Shown: positions 23,963 to 34,000 of the stretch, piece after piece
Layout of the letters: each line of letters starts with the position of its first letter
Numbering within the stretch: the stretch's first letter is position 1
Assembly (NCBI GenBank): GCA_001414345.1
Contig: LLCB01000054.1
Location: forward strand, 172,873 to 236,872
DNA length: 64,000 nt
Source: Hymenoscyphus infarciens
Lineage: Eukaryota; Ascomycota; Leotiomycetes; Helotiales; Helotiaceae
Direction of reading: 5' to 3'
Translations under genes and position numbers: made by a program
Notes under the pieces: generated by a model
The model's input: the letters and a program-made list of their open reading frames with translations, nothing else
The model's database searches: none
Told to the model about the DNA's origin: nothing

Positions 23963-25165
23963 CAGTGTTGCCAGTAGTATTCTCATAGTAAAATACTATA
24001 GTATTTCAAATAAATATATTATCAGAATAGTATAACAGTACGTTTTTATCTTTAAAGCTAATATTTTCACCGCAATATACTACTTATTTAATATCGTGAC
24101 AGCACTAATCGTATACTATTTAATAACTCGTATAAGAGGTTCGAGTATTACTCTAATAATATCTTACTATTTTACCTCTTTTACTCTACTATATAGTAAT
24201 ACTATAAGTTCAAATGTTATAAAATGTTAGAAGAACACTTTATATATAATTCTACTACTATTTAATATATAGTAGCTATTCTCTTATATCTAATAACAAC
24301 GTCTAGCTTTATAACTAGCTAATAAGTAAGATATCGCTAGTTCTTAGAGTTTACCTCGCTCTATAGTTCTTATAAGACTTCTATTAAGTCTTCTTAAGTT
24401 ATAGAAGCTCTTTCTAACTTCGTAATCTAATACTTTATCTACTATTATACTTTCTCTATAGAGTTAAGGTTTAGAGAAGAGAGAGACTAGTTAGAACCGT
24501 ATATTATTCTCTTAAATCTTAGTACTCTTATAAACCTTTGCGCTATTCTCTATTACCCTCTACTATAGCTTATCCTCGTCTATTATTTTTAAAAAAAGTT
24601 ATAGAAGTAAAAGAGTTAAAGTCGAGGTTAAAGTACGTTATATATTAGAGCGAAACCCTAGTAGTATAGTTAGTGTTTTACTAAATTAGTCTACTATATA
24701 AGATGTTATTAGAGTAATACTCGAACCTCTTACTAAAACCTAAAAATAAACCTATTCTTACTTTCTATATCTCGTATAAGCCACTTTTATTAATATAAGC
24801 TATATAAGAAATATTAAGGCTATTTTAGAAGTTAGTAAGATAATTCTTTTTTTAAAGTAATCTATTAAATTAGATCTATAAATCTAGCTATTTAGATATA
24901 TACTTTTTACTTTATATATTATATTATATAATTATAAAGTATAAGACTGAAAATAAGTAGATTTAAAATCTAGAGTAAGAAGCCTAAATCTAATAGGCTT
25001 AGTAATACTATAGTATTATTATAATATTAATTAAAATACTAATAATATTAATAGTAATACGATTTAATATTATTAGAATTATATAGTATAAATAGTACGT
25101 ATTAAACTCTATTTTCAACGATATATCGTAGTAGTATGAGATTCTAGACACTACTGGCAACACTG
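23963..25165. mobile_element. Non-autonomous terminal-inverted-repeat element (hAT-like), RIP-degraded
   Basis: The left end CAGTGTTGCCAGTAGT (23963-23978) is repeated exactly in reverse complement at the right end (25150-25165), and partly matching sequence (TCTCATA.TA) follows inside both. The interior is strongly AT-rich, CA/TG-poor and without coding capacity. CAG-type ends with GTTGCCA resemble hAT superfamily termini, but I found no matching 8-bp target duplication, so the class is uncertain. The first 150 bp resemble the start of the larger element at 39873, which suggests that this 1.2-kb element is an internally deleted relative. A further inverted pair lies inside it at 24133-24732. 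Confidence 0.65.
24133..24732. repeat. Inner inverted repeat, 600 bp, possibly a nested MITE
   Basis: TAAGAGGTTCGAGTATTACT (24133 onward, continuing CTAATAATATCTTA) recurs in reverse complement ending at 24732, with one mismatch over about 34 bp. The ends could be read as AGAGGTTCG...CGAACCTCT flanked by TA on both sides, as in Tc1/mariner-type MITEs. The TA flank is uninformative because TA belongs to the match. The pair lies asymmetrically inside the 23963-25165 element, which argues for a nested insertion. Confidence 0.5.
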
Positions 25166-25489
25166 ATATAAACATACTCGGAAACTTGACAATAACACTA
25201 ACATCCCATCCCAGTATAAATGTGATTACTCGGATGATTGTTTGCATTATGTCGCCGGATGGGGAGATATTGGGAAGGTAGCGAAGGCGAGCAATGCTAG
25301 TGGTTGTAGCAGTATTTTGGCGGAGACTGTTACGCCTCCTGCTTTGCTGTTAGTCTCTTGCCCCTATTTATGCATCCGTTGAAGAGAAAAGAGAGGAATC
25401 CTGGATATCAAACGTGAAGTTGGAGGGAAGCTGACATAAATGAAGAAGTTCCACACCAACACAAACCAGCACCGTCTGCAGAGGAAACT

Positions 25490-25925
25490 CTTCAAATCCT
25501 CCTTTGGTCTACCCCAAGGCTTTCACCCCAGGTACCGCCATCACAAACGTCGCTACCCATGCCACTGAAATCCCAGAGGTTCTCCAAAGATCTTCTGCAA
25601 GGCACTCGACGCATACAAGCACGCCTGTCTCTGCAACGAGCACTTCCCCGTCACATACACTGCTCCACGACCAGTATGTCTCTTCCCCTTCTCCACCCTC
25701 TCATCCCTACCCTCGCCTCCATCACTCCTCGCTCCTCGCCCAAGCCTTCTCTTTCATAACTCATCTAACTCACCAAAACCACAGACCGAAACCGTAATCT
25801 TCCCCGAACAAGCAGAAATCAAGTCAGTCAAGATCTACGCCAAAACCGAAAACCACACCGACGCCTCCACAGTCCCCAACTGGCTCCGCGTCGTCCCGAA
25901 CACCGAAATTGGTTGTGAAGCAAAA
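25490..25925 (+). pseudogene. Relic of a protein-coding gene, function unknown
   Basis: The stretch has coding character (C-rich third positions, CC/TC dinucleotides) but no complete reading frame. One frame reads KIFCKALDAYKHACLCNEHF and runs to a possible donor (GTATGT, near 25675). After a possible intron ending CCACAG (near 25782), another reads TETVIFPEQAEIKSVKIYAK and continues to PNWLRVVPNTEIG. The first part changes frame upstream, and the second runs into non-coding sequence after 25920, so the gene looks truncated at both ends. I do not recognise the family. It lies between a RIP-degraded element and an intact gene on the opposite strand. Confidence 0.4.
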
Positions 25926-26192
25926 ACATGTATCAATTGCAAATGACCTGAGCCACTCGTGATTATTGCCAACACTCATTGGCTCACTCAAACTTAGGGA
26001 CAAAAGATCAAGATAGCAGAGGAAACTATCCCCTTTCGATGAATGATGTATAATCGTACAGCTCGGGAACCGGCTCCTGAAAAAGGCGGAAAGTACAATT
26101 GTGCAGTGGTCTACCCGTTGACTCAAGTGACCCCATGGAATCTAGAATCTAGAAACATCCCGTTCGGAAGAAAACCATGGCAAAGAAGCAGC

Positions 26193-26817
26193 CTATGGCT
26201 TGCCAGCCCAGTTGTAGACCAACCTAATCTTCAAGACCTTGTCAGAATCCGTCTTCTTCACCACCACTCTCCTCGTATAATATCTCGCGCCATCAATAAT
26301 CTCAAAGCCCCAAACCTGATCAGCATCCCACTTATTCTTCTCATTAATCACATAACCCTGGACATGCCTCTGTCCCTCGGGTCCACCATTCTCCTCATCC
26401 CCCTCTAGGAAGCCCTCCTTCTGATAATCATCCCCAAGTTCTGCCAATGTGACCCATCGAGTCTTGCCTCGGACCTTGCCGAAGAGATAGTCCTCGTGCT
26501 CGCGGGGAGTCCAATCGAATGCGCGGGCTTCGGATGTGCCTTTGATTCCGCCCGTGGCGGTTTGGTCGATGTCGACGTGGGTGATGCCGGCGTCGTCCTT
26601 GTATTGTTTGACGTGGAGGGTGACGGTGGCCATGCCGATTGCTTTGCGGAGGAACCAACCGATGCCTTGGAGGGCGAGGACGGGGTCGAGGTCATCAGAG
26701 AGGGTTTTGTTCTGGGATTGTTAGATGTTGGAGTTTGGATTGTTGGTGGAGGGGAATACTCACCATGACCCAATCACCGGACAAGTCCTTGATGGTGACC
26801 TCTGGAGGGGCAGCCAT
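26193..26817 (-). CDS. Conserved ascomycete protein, probable small beta-barrel (two exons)
   Basis: Exons 26764-26817 and 26193-26711 flank a 52-bp intron (GTGAGT...CATCTAACAATCCCAG) and give 190 residues. The sequence starts MAAPPEVTIKDLSGDWVM and continues NKTLSDDLDPVLALQGIGWF, a pattern I associate with a fungal family annotated as lipocalin/FABP-like hypothetical proteins. The GDW motif near the N-terminus and alternating strands (TVTLHVKQY, THVDIDQTAT, VKGKTRWV-like, YYTRRVVVKK, IRLVYNW) fit a single-domain beta-barrel. There is no signal peptide, so it is probably cytosolic. The ligand and function are unknown. The 5' side carries a 19-bp tandem repeat starting about 22 bp upstream of the ATG. 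Its promoter region is shared divergently with ILV3, 1.1 kb away. Confidence 0.85.
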
Positions 26818-26838
26818 TGTGATGGTGATGATGTCTGT

Positions 26839-26998
26839 AGTTGAGGTGGTAGGTAGTAATTGAAGTGGTAGGTAGTAATTGAAGTGGTAGGTAGTAATTG
26901 AAGTGGTAGGTAGTAATTGAAGTGGTAGGTAGTAATTGAAGTGGTAGGTAGTAATTGAAGTGGTAGGTAGGAGTTGAAGTGGGTAGGTAGTAGTTGAA
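26839..26998 (-). repeat. 19-bp minisatellite next to a start codon
   Basis: About eight copies of AATTGAAGTGGTAGGTAGT, the inner ones identical and the outer ones with single changes, lie 22-180 bp upstream of the ATG of the gene at 26193-26817. They are therefore in its 5' leader or core promoter. On the transcribed strand the unit reads ACTACCTACCACTTCAATT. A related (CTAC)n tract lies at about 27130-27150. The near identity of the copies suggests recent expansion and probable length variation among strains. Confidence 0.9.
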
Positions 26999-27552
26999 GA
27001 AGAGGGTAGCAAGATGCAATGCAAGTCGTGGGAGTGGGAGTGGGCAAGCAGAAAGTGGAGTGATATACTTAACACTGATGAAGAGAGATTTCGGTTTCCG
27101 AAATGCCCTGCCACCCACCTTTCACCTGCTTACCTACCTACCTACCTACGACGAGTTCTTTCCCCTCAACAGTCCCCTTGCGAAACCTCGGGAGGAAGGT
27201 GCTCAGCGCCTTTGAAGCATGTGAGCTTGAGTTTGGCAGAGCATGCAGGTGCCCTGGGCATTAGTGGAGAAGGACGGGGAGCCATTCACCTTCACCGCCG
27301 TGATGTCGGGATTCCGGTACATGTCAAATAGACAAATAGAGCAAGCGATGCGAGATGGACAGGTAAAAGCAGCAGCAGCTTTCGAGCCTGCTTGTGGCGG
27401 TCTCCAGCTCGGGCTCTCTTCTGTTCTTCTTTCTTGGGAAATTAAAGTAATCATTTAAGAGAGTTTGAAATGCTTAGAATGTCACGCTGTAGATTCGGAG
27501 CGACAACTTGCCTTTAATTTCATACTTGGATTTTATTCTAAACAGTGATACT

Positions 27553-27570
27553 GTATTTACTGCCGCTTTT
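27553..27570 (+). repeat. Isolated copy of the GTATTTACTGCCGCTTTT motif
   Basis: This 18-bp stretch is identical to part of 17266-17284 and differs by one base from 13924-13942. It is followed by a CACCACCTCTCCATGGTG inverted repeat. It lies about 365 bp upstream of the ILV3 start. It is probably a remnant of the dispersed element family, although a regulatory role cannot be excluded. Confidence 0.45.
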
Positions 27571-27934
27571 CACCACCTCTCCATGGTGATGGTGGTGTTT
27601 GCATGCCTGTGGTGCTGTGGCGCAAGGGTGGAAGTCTTCTTCGGTGGGGAACCCTGTAGCACCAGCCACTGTGGCTAAGTTTTCGGATTAACCCCCCGGT
27701 CCTCCGCCCTCCGATGCCGCCGAGGGAGTTTCCGTATTTCTGTGAACAAAAAAGTTCCCAGGTTGACAGAGCGTCGACTCATACTCGTCCAAAACACCAT
27801 CTCCCCTCCAGACCTTCGCCCTTTTCCAATTATACAAGCTGCAGACAAATTTTACAATTGATTTTCTACGGAACGCGGGCGTCCGCTGAACACAATTGAA
27901 GCTCAACCGCTGCCAATTGGCACCTGTTGCGACC

Positions 27935-29809
27935 ATGTTGTTTCCACGATTGATCCAGAGGAGCCGGGCGAATCTCTCTCTTCACACCGCACCTCGCACT
28001 TCACAATACATGCAAGCATCCCATATTCAACCCCCGATTCCAATTGCCTCACTAACCTTCTCCAGTCGCTCTCTCTCCATCACATCCTCCCTCCGAAATG
28101 ACGAACCCCAACTCAATAAGGTCTCGGCCAAAATCACCCAACCAAAATCCCAAGGAGCTTCACAAGCCATGTTATACGCCACGGGCATGACCGATGAAGG
28201 ACTGAACAAGGCGCAAGTGGGAATATCCTCAGTATGGTGGACCGGAAATCCATGCAATATGCATCTTTTGGATCTCAACCACAAAGTCAAGGAAGGTGTG
28301 GAAAAAGCGGGGCTGGTTGGATATCAATTCAACACCATTGGTGTATCCGATGGAATTTCTATGGGGACCAAAGGAATGCGATACAGTCTTCAATCCAGAG
28401 ACTTGATTGCTGATAGTATCGAGACTGTTATGGGAGGTCAGTGGTATGATGCCAACATCTCCATCCCAGGGTGTGACAAGAACATGCCTGGTGTGATGAT
28501 GGCTATGGGTCGTCACAATCGACCTTCGATTATGGTCTACGGAGGAAGCATCAAGCCAGGATGTTCAGCCACCCAGGGAGGTGCTGATATTGATATCGTC
28601 TCAGCTTTCCAGGCCTACGGTCAGTTCATCACCGGAGAAATCTCCGAGGAAACTCGTTTTGATGTTATCCGTAATGCCTGCCCGGGCGAAGGAGCGTGTG
28701 GTGGTATGTATACCGCCAACACCATGGCCACAGCAATTGAAGTCATGGGCATGACCCTCCCTGGATCTTCATCAAATCCGGCTCAATCCCAAGCAAAGTA
28801 CCTCGAATGTCTCGCGGCTGGTGGAGCTATTAGAAATCTCCTGAAGGAAGATATCCGACCTCGGGATATTATGACTCGACAAGCATTTGAAAATGCCATG
28901 ATCGTTGTCAACATCACCGGAGGCTCAACTAATGCCGTACTTCATTTGATTGCCATGGCTGACTCCTGTGGTATCAAGCTTACTATCGACGACTTCCAAG
29001 CTGTCTCTGATCGTACCCCATTCCTCGCTGACCTCAAACCATCTGGAAAGTTCGTGATACATGATCTCTTTAAGATTGGAGGGACACCTGCTCTCCTCAA
29101 GTTCCTCTTGAAAGAGGGAGTTATCGATGGTTCTGGTATGACTGTTACTGGTCAGACTTTGGCCAAGAACCATGAGAACGCACCCGACTTCCCCTCAGAC
29201 CAAACCATCATTCGTCCATTCTCCAACCCAATCAAGGAAACTGGTCACATTCAAATCCTCCGCGGTTCGTTGGCCCCAGGTGGTTCCGTTGGAAAGATCA
29301 CCGGAAAGGAAGGTCTTCGCTTTGTAGGAAAGGCAAAGTGCTACGACGACGAGGACTTTTTTATCGAAGCCCTTGAGAGAGGCGAAATCAAGAAAGGTGA
29401 GAAGACTGTTGTCGTCATTCGATATGAAGGACCAAAGGGTGGACCTGGTATGCCAGAAATGTTGAAGCCATCTTCAGCAATTATGGGTGCTGGTCTTGGT
29501 AAGGATGTTGCTTTGATCACTGATGGTCGTTTCTCTGGTGGATCTCACGGTTTCTTGATTGGCCATATTGTACCTGAGGCTCAAGAAGGCGGTCCTATTG
29601 GGTTGGTCAGAGATGGTGATACTATTGTCATTGATGCCGAAACTAGAGTACTGGATCTTGAGGTTGAGGGTGGAGAGCCAGAGTTGGAGAGACGGAGGAA
29701 AGAGTTTGTGGCACCTCCATTGAAGTACCAGAAGGGTACCTTGGCTAAATACGGAAGATTGGTAAGTGATGCCAGTCATGGTTGTGTTACTGACGGAGTC
29801 ATCGAGTAA
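27935..29809 (+). CDS. ILV3: Dihydroxy-acid dehydratase, mitochondrial (ILV3)
   Basis: Iron-sulfur enzyme that dehydrates 2,3-dihydroxy-isovalerate and 2,3-dihydroxy-3-methylvalerate in the mitochondrial pathway to valine, isoleucine and leucine. The single-exon frame encodes 624 residues from the ATG at 27935. The frame stays open upstream to a TTG at 27896, but there is no earlier ATG. The N-terminus [20 protein letters not shown] is Arg/Ser/Leu-rich without acidic residues, a typical presequence. Cluster-ligand regions are visible in order: [27 protein letters not shown] and [16 protein letters not shown]. The C-terminal signature is [22 protein letters not shown]. Length and motif order fit the eukaryotic family. 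The upstream region of about 1.1 kb is shared with a divergent gene. No intron is needed. Confidence 0.97.
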   Translation: MLFPRLIQRSRANLSLHTAPRTSQYMQASHIQPPIPIASLTFSSRSLSITSSLRNDEPQLNKVSAKITQPKSQGASQAMLYATGMTDEGLNKAQVGISSVWWTGNPCNMHLLDLNHKVKEGVEKAGLVGYQFNTIGVSDGISMGTKGMRYSLQSRDLIADSIETVMGGQWYDANISIPGCDKNMPGVMMAMGRHNRPSIMVYGGSIKPGCSATQGGADIDIVSAFQAYGQFITGEISEETRFDVIRNACPGEGACGGMYTANTMATAIEVMGMTLPGSSSNPAQSQAKYLECLAAGGAIRNLLKEDIRPRDIMTRQAFENAMIVVNITGGSTNAVLHLIAMADSCGIKLTIDDFQAVSDRTPFLADLKPSGKFVIHDLFKIGGTPALLKFLLKEGVIDGSGMTVTGQTLAKNHENAPDFPSDQTIIRPFSNPIKETGHIQILRGSLAPGGSVGKITGKEGLRFVGKAKCYDDEDFFIEALERGEIKKGEKTVVVIRYEGPKGGPGMPEMLKPSSAIMGAGLGKDVALITDGRFSGGSHGFLIGHIVPEAQEGGPIGLVRDGDTIVIDAETRVLDLEVEGGEPELERRRKEFVAPPLKYQKGTLAKYGRLVSDASHGCVTDGVIE

Positions 29810-30223
29810 ATTTGATATATCGGGGATGTGGGAGTTGAGGAATGTTTCAACATGTACAAAGAATCCATTTCAAAAGTCCAAAACATTACAGTTCACTTGA
29901 GCGCCTTCTAGTCGCTTTCCCGCTCAAAGTATTACCTCTTACCCTTTCCATTAGATGAGTATCTCCAGCTCAATCACTCCCCCCTGTATTCTCTTCATGC
30001 AGGAACGATATCGGACTCATGCACAGGTCACCAAGCGCGCCGTGCGAATGCCGCCTGATAAGAGCTTCGCTGACTCGACGTCACTTGATCCATCTCATTC
30101 ATAGCTGACCTTTCCTACTTCAACAACAACAACAATAGCTCCAACTCAGAAGAAACAACAATTATCCCTTCACGAGAAGGAAACACCAAACTTCGAGATC
30201 CCGAAAGCTTTACAACTACCAAA
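29810..30223. other. ILV3 terminator / RNase T2 promoter interval
   Basis: A 414-bp gap between two genes on the same strand. It must contain the ILV3 3' end and the RNase promoter. The 5' leader just before the RNase start is CA- and AAC-rich (CAACAACAACAACAATAG near 30121), common for fungal leaders. I see no further feature. Confidence 0.45.
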
Positions 30224-31112
30224 ATGCCTTCGATTCCGTCCCTCTTCAGCTTCGCAGGCAACTTCCTCTCCCAAATCCCCCTAGGAGCATTCAATCCCGC
30301 AACCCCAACATACAATGCCCCCCTCACAAACCGACCAACCTGTCCCGCGGACTCGCCCTTGTCATGTCATAATAGCACTGTAGCTCCAGACTCTTGCTGC
30401 TTCATTTACCCTGGTGGACAACTTCTCCTCACCCAGTTCTGGGATACAAACCCTACTGTCGGGCCTGTTGATTCTTGGACTTTACACGGGTTATGGTATG
30501 TGCCTTCTTTCTGTTTGGGAAGTGTCGGGAGAAAAGGGATGACAAAGCGATGAGCTAATATAAAACAGGCCCGACCTCTGCGATGGCTCTTATCCCACGT
30601 ATTGTAAATCCGCACCCCAATCCCACAGCATAACACCCCTCCTCTCTGCAAGAGCGCCAGAACTGTTGGAGTACATGGAAACATATTGGCAGCCCAATCG
30701 CGGAACACTCGAGCACTTCTGGCAGCACGAATGGAATAAACATGGTACATGCATCAACACGCTCTCATCAAAGTGTTACGGCGAGGGTTTCGAAGCCGGG
30801 GATGAGATTGTGGATTTTTTTACCAGAGCAGTGGACTTGTTCAAAGGCTTGGATAGTTATAAAGCTCTTGAAGCGGCGGGCATCACACCTAGTTGGAGGA
30901 CTACTTATACATTGCAGGAGATTGAGGATGCGTTGAAGACGGTTACTGGGAGTGAGGTTACGTTGGGATGTAGGGGGAATAGACTTGATCAGGCTTGGTA
31001 TTCGTTTAATGTCAAGGGCAGTCTGCAGGGTGGGGATTTTGTTCCCACGGATCCGGTTGGCAAGGGGTTGAGGTGTCCGAGGAGTGGAATTAGGTATTTG
31101 CCTAAGAATTAG
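30224..31112 (+). CDS. RNase T2 family endoribonuclease (two exons)
   Basis: Acid endoribonuclease that cleaves single-stranded RNA through a 2',3'-cyclic phosphate. Family members are secreted or vacuolar. Exons 30224-30495 and 30569-31112 flank a 73-bp intron (GTATGT...GAGCTAATATAAAACAG) and give 271 residues. The intron splits the first active-site segment: joining restores SWTLHGLWPDLCDG, with the catalytic His of CAS I. CAS II is FWQHEWNKHGTC. Cysteines at CPADSPLSCHNS, DSCCF, LCDG, YCKS, GTCIN, SKCYG, LGCRG and RCPRS fit the disulfide pattern of fungal members. The N-terminal segment SLFSFAGNFLSQIPLGAF is only weakly like a signal peptide, so secretion is probable but not certain from sequence alone. 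Confidence 0.94.
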
Positions 31113-33060
31113 TGGTGCCCTTTCTGCTCTGAGAATGGGTATAAGGGTATTGCGGTGGATTGCATTGTATATCATTGGAGTCGTTTGAGATTGATCATTG
31201 GTTGGGTATCGTTAGATGAATTTGCATTATCATGGGTTAGTAAAGTTTTTTCTTCCTTTTCCGTGTGGAGAGAGGAGGTATTTTTAGTTTCAAGTCGAAT
31301 CCCTGGAACAAACATCTCCAATGACTCGAAGGGTTACTAACTCGTAAATGCCAAAGGAGGTGTAACTACTTTTTCTCCAACTTTCATTTGCTTTACTCTG
31401 TACTTGTCTTGTTGACGGCAAATTGGGGAAGCTTCCATATGCTAAGTACGGAATAGGTAATTATCTCATATTTCTGTACCTTATAATCAACCCAAGACTT
31501 TTGCGTGCTTATGAGTGCGTTTTTTGCTTCTTCTGAAATCCGCCCGGCAGGGTATCTAACAAATGGTTTTATTACTTGCTTTTTGATGTGATGGAGGTCA
31601 TGTGTATGCTGAGAAACCCCTTCCCGTTTTCCGGGGCGGGCTGGTTCCTAATTTTGATTGACCCATCACCCTCCTCCATCTTATCACGAATTCGGAATTC
31701 CACATTTGCTTTCTTCGTTGCAGTTGTGATGTATTAAAGATAATCCTTATGTAACGACAACTTACAAAGCTCTGAAGTTCGGTGTCTCTTGCGCGGGGCT
31801 TTTGGCCTTGAGGAGTTTGGAGACTGAATAGAATTAGTACACAAACAGATAGCCCCACTCAGAAGAAAGAGAGTTAGTGTATGTTATAAGAAGCTTTCCT
31901 CTAGAACCTACTCAGGTTACGAAATTCTTGATACATTTCGTAATATCGGATGGAAGTAATGCAAATGCTTCGACTCTTCTAGTGGCTTTCCAGTCCAGGC
32001 AATTGTTTCTCTTTTCCTACTTATATAGCTTATCTGCAAAATCAGTTTTTTCTTTTAATTTTACTCGTTATTTACTCGTATATCCTAGACTCCCTAATTT
32101 ATTCATTCACGCTCGCTTTGAAACGAAGAAATATAAGAGTTTTGGGACACATTGTATTGCTCTGGTATAACTACCGACTACTAGGACGATATGCAGTTAC
32201 AAACACATTAACTAGCCGGCACTCTTTCCAGGGACCAACTATGATTTTCCCTTCAAGCTTCTGAGACTACTGGTCTGTGGAAGAAAGCGTAAAGATTTTT
32301 GTCATACCACACTAGGTTGGTGTAAGGATACTTGTGACTGTAAGGAATACCCTTATTAGTAAGGACGAAATTTTGCCGAGAAACCCCATTTTCGTCCTCA
32401 TCTTCCTCAATTCTTGCCCAGACTTCGTCCTTGCTTTTGTGCAGAGGAGACCCCTCAGCTTGGGCGCAGAATATGAGTAATTGGAGGTTCTTAGCTCGTT
32501 CCTTATCCTTATATAGAATTCTGTTAACAACTATCCTAAAGATGTAGTAATCTGACTAGGTGCGAGGAACGCCATCGACTCCTCCTTTGTTCTGAATGTG
32601 TATCTATTGGCATTATCTGCATCGGTAGAAGTTATCTAATTATAAAATCGACTATCTATGGGCTAAGTTAAAGACTTCCTTTCATGAAACTGGTAATATA
32701 AGAGTAAAGCTCTAAATGAAGAGTGAAGTACTCTGCCTTTTCTACTATCTATATAGTTGTGGTAAATGTCTAAAAGAATGGGTCAGTCTCTCTTCTCTCA
32801 AGACTTATTGTTAGGAAATGAGAGAGCTCTGTCAGCTGTTCTGGGTACTTCTCGTTGAACAGTTGTTGTCGTTACTGTATGGTTGTGGTATATCACAGCC
32901 TGTAGCCATTGCTCGTCGTTTTTGCATCCAGGAGGGGGTGTGATTTTTAGATGGTGTGGTCCAGGCGTTAAAACACCAGGTGTCGGCGTGATAACTTAGA
33001 TTTTTCTTGGACTATACATTGGGTCTGAAGTTGGTGTCGGTGTGACATTACTTTTATACG
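31113..33060. other. Intergenic region before the RIP-degraded block
   Basis: About 1.9 kb with short, unsupported open frames on both strands. Composition is moderately AT-rich, with patches (32.03-32.13, 32.6-32.75 kb) that approach the RIP block in character, but CA and TG remain present. Around 32.90-33.06 kb there is a GT-rich patch with GGTGTCGG/GTGTCGGTGTGAC-like words. I see no gene. Confidence 0.45.
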
Positions 33061-34000
33061 CCGTAGTAGTAAGACGCTTTATCTCTCTAGTAGTAGAATA
33101 ACTAATTAGCACGACCCCGAAGAATTGTCAATCTTTAAAGTTGAGAGAGATTAAGTGATTAGAGATAGGGCTTACATAGGTGGAACTTCTAAATAAGTAA
33201 CTATTACTATTACTCTTATTTTATATCTACTTATATTTATAGCTCTAATTACTTCTTTTAATAATAGCTTATTCTTCTCAGTATCTATAAGACGTCTCGT
33301 AGTTACTATAGAGATAGTTACTCTTAATTCTATAACTAGAGATAAAGCTGTTATTTAAGTAATAACGAGTAGTACTAGAAAGAATTAAAAAAAGGTTACT
33401 AGCCTTTATTTTTAATAGTTAGTTTAGTAGTATAGTAATATTTGGAATTTAGCTAATAGATATTAGATAAGAGTCTTTTAAAGGTAATAGAATAGAGTTA
33501 TATAGAGAGCTTAAAAATAGGCTAAGATATTAGAGATACTAAAGAGAGTAAGAGAGTTTTATCTTTTATAGAAAAGTAGTATTACTAGTTAGCTATATTA
33601 AGTTTATATAATACTAAAAAACGAGTTTAGAATTATATTACCTCTATAGTATCTATCTAGAGTAGTACTATTTTCTATCTCTAACTATAGATACTTATAG
33701 AACTAGATAATCTACGTAGTATTTTAATTATTCTATATAGTAGTCTATAAAGTAGCTTTAATATCTACTAAGAGAGTATATTAAAATCTATAAATATATT
33801 TTTATACTAAGGTTCTTTTAAGACTCGAGCTTCTAAAGACTTTATAATATTAGCTTAACTTAAGAGATAAAAGTATATTCTTCTAAACTTACTAAAAGTA
33901 AATAAGTTAACTTTTTTAGTTATTAAGTCTATAAATAGGTAATTTTATTTTTTATTTTTTAAAAGGTTCTTCTAGCGAGTCGGATTTTCGTATCTAAATA
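33061..34000. other. RIP-degraded AT-rich sequence, identity not resolved
   Basis: The composition shifts sharply at about 33.06-33.2 kb to TA-rich, CA/TG-poor DNA. Adjacent to a LINE on the right, it could contain the LINE's first open frame and endonuclease region, or a different element. I could not read a recognisable protein in any frame. Stop codons, chiefly TAG and TAA, are frequent in all frames. Confidence 0.4.

Noticed and set aside
26774..27118. Overlapping open frames rich in Tyr-Leu-Pro-Leu-Gln repeats on the minus strand
   Set aside because: They are translations of the 19-bp minisatellite upstream of the gene at 26193-26817. The repeat is open in all three frames, which is an effect of its sequence, not evidence of a protein.
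27690..27715. Leu3-type (CCGGNNCCGG) site upstream of ILV3
   Set aside because: CCGGTCCTCCG is only an imperfect match in a C-rich tract, not enough to claim regulation.
27896..27934. ILV3 start 13 codons upstream
   Set aside because: The codon there is TTG, not ATG. The first ATG at 27935 begins a typical mitochondrial presequence.
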